NCBI RefSeq assembly: GCF_050871315.1
Contig: NZ_JBJLRE010000003.1
DNA length: 64,000 bases
Strand: one strand, 5' to 3'
Origin: Kineococcus gynurae
GTDB lineage: Bacteria > Actinomycetota > Actinomycetes > Actinomycetales > Kineococcaceae
Part shown: piece by piece, positions 59,297 to 64,000 of the stretch
How positions within the stretch are numbered: the stretch's first letter is position 1
Layout: every line of letters starts with the position of its first letter
The notes under the pieces: generated by a model
Told to the model about the DNA's origin: nothing
Databases searched by the model: none
Seen by the model: the letters and a program-made list of their open reading frames with translations, nothing else
Made by a program: the position numbers and the translations under genes

Positions 59297-60583
59297 CTAC
59301 TGCTCGCCGAGGATGTCCTTGATCTGCTGCCGCTGGTCGTCGGCGAGGCCGAGCCGGTCGGCGACGGCGTCGACCATGCCCTCGTCGAACTCCGCGGGCA
59401 TCGCGCCCAGGACCTCCTGCAGCTCGTCGACGTCGCCGGCCAGCTCCTCGGCCGCGGTGGCGATGGCCGGGAGGTAGCCGGGCTCGACGGTCCACGGCGA
59501 CTCGGCACTGACGATGCCGAACACCGCCAGGTCGGCCAGCCGGTCGCGGACCTCGTCGGCGGCCGCGTCGGCCAGCGGGCCGAGCTGGGCGACCCGCTCG
59601 ACCAGGTGCTCCAGGTCGTCGTCACCGAAGGGGCGTCCGTGGGCGGCTGCGGCGAGCATCGTCGGCACGACGGCCTCCGACACCGCGAACCCGCCGTCGA
59701 GGCTGTCCGGGTCCTGCAGGACGAACCGGCCGACCAGCGAGCGCCGCAACGCCCGGGACTCGTCGTCGGGGCCGTCCAGGAGGGCGGCCCGGCGGCCCGG
59801 GGTGAGCCGGGTCCCGGCCGCGTCGAGCTGCAGCACGTCGAGGTCGACGAGGTCGAGCAGGACCTGACGCAGCCACGGCACGTCCTCGGCCCGGCGGGGC
59901 TCGCCGTCGGCCGCCGGGTCGTCGGCCAGGACGGGCAACCGGTCCTCGACGTCCTCCAGGACCTCGGCGACCTGCTCGGGGGTGAGGTCCTCCTCGGCCG
60001 GCACGTCGATGCCCTCCCCCACCCGGGCCAGCAGCACCCGGGCCGCGACCATCGGGAACGAACCGGTGGTGGCCGTGTCCTCGACCACCCGCTCCACCTC
60101 GACGGCCGCCTCGGCCAGGGCCTGGTGCAGCTCCGGCTCGGCCGGTTCCAGCCGGGCGAGGACGGCGTCGAGCTCGGCCTCCGTCCCGGTCCAGCGACCG
60201 GACTCCGCCAGGTAGCGCAGGTAGTGCCACCACACGAGGGCGAGGTCGTCCTCGATCTCGGCGGCGACGGCCGCCCCGACCGCGTCGTCGTCGAGCTCGG
60301 CGGTCATCGCCGCGGCGAGCTCGGGCAGGATCCGGTCCTTCAGGTCGTCCACCTCGGCGGCGGTGAACCCGGTGGCGACCGGCGCGGCCCCGTCCCGCGT
60401 GGCCAGCACGGCCCCGACGCAGGCGGCGAGCACGTCGACCACCGACCCCGCGTCCACGTCCTCCCCGAGGCCGCCGTTCGCGTCGAGCCAGGCCTCCAGC
60501 TCGGGGCGCAGCTCGGCGAGCGCCCAGCGGCCGAGGTCGGCCGGGTCGTCGGGCGCGGGGGTCAGCTCGAACGGGGAGGACAT
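59297..60583 (-). CDS. large acidic protein of unknown function
   Basis: A 428-residue cytoplasmic protein that I do not recognise. It is very rich in Asp, Glu, Ala and Leu, nearly lacks Lys and Cys, and is mainly helical by pattern. Local landmarks are W-W-H-Y-L-R-Y-L near residue 118, a D-L-T-P-E-Q-V-A-E-V-L-E-D-V helix near 202, and a closing L-G-L-A-D-D-Q-R-Q-Q-I-K-D-I-L-G-E-Q. There is no signal peptide or membrane helix. It stands alone between katA and the lrgB operon end. A scaffold or DUF-type helical repeat protein is conceivable. The ATG start gives a plausible N-terminus. Confidence 0.8.
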   Translation of the reverse strand: MSSPFELTPAPDDPADLGRWALAELRPELEAWLDANGGLGEDVDAGSVVDVLAACVGAVLATRDGAAPVATGFTAAEVDDLKDRILPELAAAMTAELDDDAVGAAVAAEIEDDLALVWWHYLRYLAESGRWTGTEAELDAVLARLEPAEPELHQALAEAAVEVERVVEDTATTGSFPMVAARVLLARVGEGIDVPAEEDLTPEQVAEVLEDVEDRLPVLADDPAADGEPRRAEDVPWLRQVLLDLVDLDVLQLDAAGTRLTPGRRAALLDGPDDESRALRRSLVGRFVLQDPDSLDGGFAVSEAVVPTMLAAAAHGRPFGDDDLEHLVERVAQLGPLADAAADEVRDRLADLAVFGIVSAESPWTVEPGYLPAIATAAEELAGDVDELQEVLGAMPAEFDEGMVDAVADRLGLADDQRQQIKDILGEQ

Positions 60584-60608
60584 GCCCGGAAGCCTGCCAC
60601 GCGCGCGC

Positions 60609-61319
60609 TCACCCGCCGAGCCAGCCCGCCACGAACGGCAGCGCGACGGTCATCGCCAGGGCGTTGAGGACCATCGCCGCGCTGGACCACCCGCCGGCGG
60701 TGTCGGACTCGGCGAGCGCCCGCGCGGTCCCGATCCCGTGGGCGCTGAGCCCGATGGCGAAGCCACGGGCCCGGGGGTCGCGCACCCGGGCCAGGCTCAG
60801 CAGCCCGGGGCCCAGCACGGCACCGAGCACCCCGGACACCAGGGTGAGGACCACGGAGAGGGCGACGACCCCGTGCAGGGTCTCGGCGAGGGTGAGCGCG
60901 ACGGGGGAGGTGACGTTGCGGGGCAGGGTGGTGCGCACGATCTCCGGGGAGGCGCCCAGCAGGGTCGTCGCGGCGACGGTCACCCCGAGACTCACGACGC
61001 CGGTGACGAGCAGCGTCGTCAGGACCGCCCAGCACGAGGCCAGCAGGGCCGGCCCGGAGCGCAGCAGCGGCAGGGCCAGCGCCACGGTGGCCGGCCCCAG
61101 CAGGATCACCAGGACGGAGACCGAGGCCAGGTAGTCGGGGTAGGGGATCCCGAGCAGGTGCAGGACGAGCGCGACCACGACCATGGTCACGAACACCGGG
61201 GCCAGCAGGGCCGGGCGCCCGAGGCGGTGGTGGAGCTGCACCGCGCCGACGTAGGCCCCGACCGTGAGGAACATCCCGAAACCGGGCGCGGTGGTGACCG
61301 CGTCCAGGACGGCGTTCAC
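60609..61319 (-). CDS. lrgB: LrgB/CidB-family membrane protein
   Basis: A 236-residue integral membrane protein with about six to seven helices. It shows the LrgB pattern L-L-G-P-A-T-V-A-L-A-L-P-L near residue 74, a P-R-N-V-T-S-P-V-A motif near 134 (P-K-S-V/I-T-x-P-I is the family norm) and G-L-S-A-H-G-I-G-T-A-R-A near 191. LrgA/LrgB pairs influence murein hydrolase export and cell lysis in Firmicutes, and pyruvate or glycolate transport in others; the role here is open. The GTG start overlaps the lrgA stop by 4 bp. Confidence 0.92.
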   Translation of the reverse strand: MNAVLDAVTTAPGFGMFLTVGAYVGAVQLHHRLGRPALLAPVFVTMVVVALVLHLLGIPYPDYLASVSVLVILLGPATVALALPLLRSGPALLASCWAVLTTLLVTGVVSLGVTVAATTLLGASPEIVRTTLPRNVTSPVALTLAETLHGVVALSVVLTLVSGVLGAVLGPGLLSLARVRDPRARGFAIGLSAHGIGTARALAESDTAGGWSSAAMVLNALAMTVALPFVAGWLGG

Positions 61320-61720
61320 GCGGGTCCCCGTCGGGTCAGGAGTCGTTGCAGGAGGACGCCCGCGGTGAGCAGCCCCAGCACGAACGACCCGCCCACCGCG
61401 AGCGCGAGGGCACCGGCGTTGTCGGCGATGCGGTGCAGCTCGGTCACGATGCCGACCCCGGGCGGGACGAACAGCAGCTGCAGGTGCTTGAGCAGCGGGT
61501 CCCCCGCCGGTTCGACGCGGGCGATCACACCCCGGAACCGCAGGCCGAGCAGCAGCAGGAGGAGCAACCCGACGACGGCCCCGGGCACCGGCAGGTGCAG
61601 GAGCCGGACCAGGCACGTCCCCAGCAGCTGCAGACCCAGCAGCAGCACCAGCCCGACCAGCACCGCCGGGACCGCGGCCGGGACGCGGGCAGCGGGGGGC
61701 GGGGCGGGTTCGGGGGTCAA
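61316..61720 (-). CDS. lrgA: LrgA/CidA-family membrane protein
   Basis: A holin-like small membrane protein with four hydrophobic helices: V-L-V-G-L-V-L-L-L-G-L-Q, the conserved L-P-V-P-G-A-V-V-G-L-L-L near residue 47, the conserved H-L-Q-L-L-F-V-P-P-G-V-G-I near 85, and a last helix. The start is uncertain. TTG at 61720, just after the purC stop, gives 134 residues; GTG at 61663 gives 115. No ATG is available in frame. It is translated between purC and lrgB, so the pair may share the purD-purC transcript. Confidence 0.85.
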   Translation of the reverse strand: MTPEPAPPPAARVPAAVPAVLVGLVLLLGLQLLGTCLVRLLHLPVPGAVVGLLLLLLLGLRFRGVIARVEPAGDPLLKHLQLLFVPPGVGIVTELHRIADNAGALALAVGGSFVLGLLTAGVLLQRLLTRRGPA

Positions 61721-61734
61721 GGGCCAGGGGCGGG

Positions 61735-62634
61735 TCAGGCCAGCGTCGCGCCGGTCAGGCGCTGGTAGGCCTCGAGGTAGCGGTTGCGGGTCCGCTCCAC
61801 GACCTCCTCGGGCAGCGGGGGCGGCGGCTCCGCACCGCCGCGGTCCCACCCCGAGGCGGACGACGTCAGCCAGTCCCGGACGAACTGCTTGTCGAAACTC
61901 GGCTGCGGCCGACCCGGTTCGTAGTCCTCCGCGGGCCAGAACCGCGAGGAGTCGGGAGTGAGGACCTCGTCGCCGAGGACGGTGATCCCGGCCGCCCGGC
62001 CGAACTCGACCTTGGTGTCGGCCAGGACGATCCCGCGGGACCGGGCGATCTCCTCGGCCGCGGAGTACAGCGCCAGGGTGAGCCGACGGAGGTTCTCCGC
62101 GTCGGCGGTGCCGATGGTGGCGGCGACCGCCTCGAAGGACACGTTCTCGTCGTGCTCGCCCAGCTCGGCCTTGGTGGCCGGGGTGAAGATCGCGGTCTCC
62201 AGGCGGGAGCCGTCGACCAGGCCGGGCGGGAGCTCGATCCCGCAGACCGATCCGCCTGCGCGGTACTCGGCGAGCCCGGACCCGGTCAGGTACCCCCGGG
62301 CCACGCACTCGACGGGGAACATCTCCAGCTTGCGGCAGATCATCGCCCGACCGGCGACCACGTCGGGCACGTCGGTGGAGAGGACGTGGTGGGGCACGAT
62401 CCCGGACAGCTGGTCGAACCACCACAGCGACAACGCGGTGAGGACCCGCCCCTTGTCCGGGATCTCCGAGGACAGGACGTGGTCGAAGGCCGAGATCCGG
62501 TCGGAGGCGACGACGAGCACGGTGTCCGGGCCCGAGGTGCCGGGCAACGGCTCGTAGAGGTCGCGGACCTTGCCGGAGTAGACGTGCCGCCAGCCGGGGA
62601 CGTCGGTCGCGGTGACGTCGAGCCCCGCGCTCAC
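61735..62634 (-). CDS. purC: phosphoribosylaminoimidazole-succinocarboxamide synthase
   Basis: SAICAR synthetase joins CAIR and aspartate with ATP in purine synthesis. The 299-residue product has G-K-V-R-D-L-Y-E near residue 21 (nucleotide loop), S-D-R-I-S-A-F-D near 45, C-V-A-R-G-Y-L-T-G-S near 111, L-A-D-T-K-V-E-F-G near 198 and D-E-V-L-T-P-D-S-S-R-F-W near 218, all diagnostic. The GTG start overlaps the purD stop by 4 bp. Confidence 0.98.
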   Translation of the reverse strand: MSAGLDVTATDVPGWRHVYSGKVRDLYEPLPGTSGPDTVLVVASDRISAFDHVLSSEIPDKGRVLTALSLWWFDQLSGIVPHHVLSTDVPDVVAGRAMICRKLEMFPVECVARGYLTGSGLAEYRAGGSVCGIELPPGLVDGSRLETAIFTPATKAELGEHDENVSFEAVAATIGTADAENLRRLTLALYSAAEEIARSRGIVLADTKVEFGRAAGITVLGDEVLTPDSSRFWPAEDYEPGRPQPSFDKQFVRDWLTSSASGWDRGGAEPPPPLPEEVVERTRNRYLEAYQRLTGATLA

Positions 62635-63920
62635 CGGGCACCCCCGTCGTCGCCCGTGCTCGCGTCGGTGGCCGCCGCGAGGGCGATGTCGCGGCGGAAG
62701 TGCCCGCCCTCGAGGTCGATCAGTTCTACCGCCTCGTAGACCGCGGCCCGGGCCTCGGTCAGGTCGGTCCCGGTGCCGACGACGGAGAGGACCCGACCCC
62801 CGGAACTGACGATCCCGCTCGCGTCCGGCGCGGGGGCGGTCCCGGCGTGCAGGACGGCGACCCCGCCGACGTCACCGGCGGCGTCGAGACCGTGCAGGGT
62901 TCCCCCGGTCCGGGGGGAGGCGGGGTACCCCGGCGCGGCGAGGACGACCGTGACCGCGGCGGTGTCGTTCCAGCGCAACGGGGGCTGCTCGGCGAGCCGC
63001 CCGGTGGCGGCGGCCTGGAGGACCACACCGAGCGGGGTCGCCAACCGGGCCAGGACGACCTGGGTCTCCGGGTCCCCGAACCGGGCGTTGAACTCGATGA
63101 CCCGGACCCCGCGCGACGTCAGGGCCAGACCGCAGTAGAGGACCCCGGCGAAGGGGGTTCCGCGGCGGGCCATCTCGGCCACGACCGGCCGGGCCACCCG
63201 GTCGAGAACCTGCTCGACGAGATCGGTCGGGGCCCAGGGCAGCGGGGAGTAGGCACCCATGCCGCCGGTGTTCGGGCCCTCGTCGCCGTCGAGGGCGCGC
63301 TTGAAGTCCTGCGCCGGTTCGAGGGCGACGACGTCGGTGCCGTCGCACAGGCAGAACAGCGAGACCTCGGGGCCGTCCAGGAACTCCTCGACCACGACCG
63401 GGCCGTGCTCCAGGCACGTGCGGGCGTGCTCCAGCGCGGCGTCGCGGTCCTCGGTGACGACCACTCCCTTGCCCGCGGCGAGCCCGTCGTCCTTGACCAC
63501 GTAGGGCGCGCCGAACGCGTCGAGGGCCTCGACGACCTCGGCCTCGGTCGTGCAGAGGTGGGCGAGCGCCGTCGGGACCCCGGCGGCGGCCATGACCTCC
63601 TTGGCGAACGCCTTGGAACCCTCGAGACGGGCGGCCTCGGCCGAGGGACCGAAGCAGGCCACCCCGGCGGCGCGCACGGCGTCGGCGACCCCGGCCACCA
63701 GCGGGGCCTCGGGGCCGACCACGACGAGGTCCACCCCGAGCCGGGCGACGAGATCGGTGACCGCGGTCGGGTCGTCGGCCCGCACCGGTTCGCAGGGCGC
63801 GACCAGGGCGATCCCGGCGTTGCCGGGCGCGGCGACCACGCGGCTCACCCCCGGGTCGTCGAGCAGGGCACGCACGAGGGCGTGCTCACGGGCACCGGAA
63901 CCGAGAACGAGGACCTTCAC
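62631..63920 (-). CDS. purD: phosphoribosylamine-glycine ligase
   Basis: GAR synthetase, second step of purine synthesis, an ATP-grasp ligase of 429 residues. It begins V-L-V-L-G-S-G-A-R-E-H-A near residue 2. V-V-V-G-P-E-A-P-L is near 71, D-D-G-L-A-A-G-K-G-V-V near 143, the G-P-N-T-G-G-M-G-A-Y-S loop near 213, and E-F-N-A-R-F-G-D-P-E-T-Q near 275. The GTG start sits directly before the first strand. TACGCT lies eight bases upstream, so the message is leaderless or nearly so. It is first in a purD-purC-(lrgA-lrgB) transcript. Confidence 0.98.
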   Translation of the reverse strand: MKVLVLGSGAREHALVRALLDDPGVSRVVAAPGNAGIALVAPCEPVRADDPTAVTDLVARLGVDLVVVGPEAPLVAGVADAVRAAGVACFGPSAEAARLEGSKAFAKEVMAAAGVPTALAHLCTTEAEVVEALDAFGAPYVVKDDGLAAGKGVVVTEDRDAALEHARTCLEHGPVVVEEFLDGPEVSLFCLCDGTDVVALEPAQDFKRALDGDEGPNTGGMGAYSPLPWAPTDLVEQVLDRVARPVVAEMARRGTPFAGVLYCGLALTSRGVRVIEFNARFGDPETQVVLARLATPLGVVLQAAATGRLAEQPPLRWNDTAAVTVVLAAPGYPASPRTGGTLHGLDAAGDVGGVAVLHAGTAPAPDASGIVSSGGRVLSVVGTGTDLTEARAAVYEAVELIDLEGGHFRRDIALAAATDASTGDDGGAR

Positions 63921-63981
63921 GGCGCCCGAGCGTAGAGGGTGCGCGGGGGGTTCCTCCGGGGCGTCCGGGGCTCGGTGCCCC

Positions 63982-63987
63982 GATACT
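63982..63987 (+). promoter_or_regulatory. -10 hexamer for the gene leaving the right edge
   Basis: GATACT ends six bases before a GTG at 63994, the same spacing seen ahead of the other leaderless-type starts in this window. It lies in the divergent gap upstream of purD. Confidence 0.4.
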
Positions 63988-63993
63988 GCTGCC

Positions 63994-64000
63994 GTGCCCT
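63994..64000 (+). CDS. start of a rightward gene cut by the window edge
   Basis: Only GTG-CCC and one base are visible. The call rests on the well-spaced GATACT hexamer and on the divergent position opposite purD. No product can be named. Confidence 0.3.

Noticed and set aside
59106..59495. Leftward frame ending in a polar Y-G-Y-K-P-G-T-S-E-Y-E-H tail
   Set aside because: Most of it is antisense-phase shadow of the acidic protein gene. The distinct tail has no start codon with a ribosome site or -10 hexamer.

Overview
This is a very GC-rich chromosomal segment of an actinomycete. The evidence is codon use almost saturated with G/C at third positions, frequent GTG starts, a DUF3073 tail beside purM, a PurS/PurQ/small-PurL arrangement, a sterol-carrier-like gene beside purF, and a Cgl0159-type aldolase in the inositol cluster. 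The gene style resembles Kineococcus or a related Kineosporiales organism; that genus placement is inference. No tRNA, rRNA, CRISPR array, transposase, integrase, phage gene or plasmid replication gene was recognised. The region looks like stable core and accessory metabolism, not an island.

Layout, left to right. Positions 1-5940: the tail of a DUF3073 gene, then leftward purM-purF, a small membrane protein, a sterol-carrier-like protein, gcvT with a clear glycine riboswitch, and a LacI regulator. Positions 5940-8300: a divergent sugar-oxidation pair (Gfo/Idh/MocA oxidoreductase and TIM-barrel isomerase) facing the LacI gene across a perfect 16-bp palindrome. Positions 8470-10545: DUF2332 and FAD-monooxygenase genes that diverge from a 17-bp gap. 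Positions 10620-21912: a myo-inositol locus. Leftward are iolC, a Cgl0159-type aldolase, iolB and iolD, then an ABC transporter (permease, ATPase, binding protein) with an IolG-like dehydrogenase. Rightward are a GntR regulator and iolG. Two promoters in this locus share one architecture and a TGTC-N2-GACA operator. Positions 21926-26838: an acetyltransferase, a gamma-glutamyltransferase and a gluconate module (FadR-type regulator, gntK, gntP).

Positions 26914-30166: purL-purQ-purS, overlapping by 4 bp. Positions 30248-36367: a ureide/amide-nitrogen cluster (RpiR regulator, M20 amidohydrolase, pucG; divergent acetamidase/formamidase and an AtzH-amidase fusion). Positions 36352-40887: a DUF4232 lipoprotein, a two-component system, a secreted tandem beta-repeat protein, an azoreductase and a small lipoprotein with an in-frame stop. 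Positions 40902-44133: a Dabb protein, argG and an omega-transaminase. Positions 44251-48570: a second ureide cluster (allantoinase, GntR regulator, hydantoin-racemase-family protein, NCS1 permease). Positions 48775-57264: MBL hydrolase, PIG-L deacetylase, divergent VOC/AraC genes, a disulfide oxidoreductase, a HAD hydrolase, a YbdK-type ligase, the ald/Lrp divergent pair and an OB-fold orphan. Positions 57423-63920: katA, an acidic orphan protein, lrgB-lrgA, purC and purD. A rightward gene begins at the right edge.

Three patterns cut across the region. (1) De novo purine synthesis genes (purM, F, L, Q, S, C, D) lie in three blocks interleaved with ureide degradation genes, so purine nitrogen is both made and salvaged here. 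(2) Many starts have a TANNNT-like hexamer only 6-7 nt upstream, the signature of leaderless mRNAs. (3) A GTGATCAAGGAAT-containing element recurs at four gene 3' ends, twice as a near-perfect inverted repeat. No clearly new multi-gene system was found. The most unusual items are the leaderless set, the paired inositol promoters, the palindromic element, the AtzH-amidase fusion, the one-cysteine racemase homologue and the RsgA-like OB-fold orphan.
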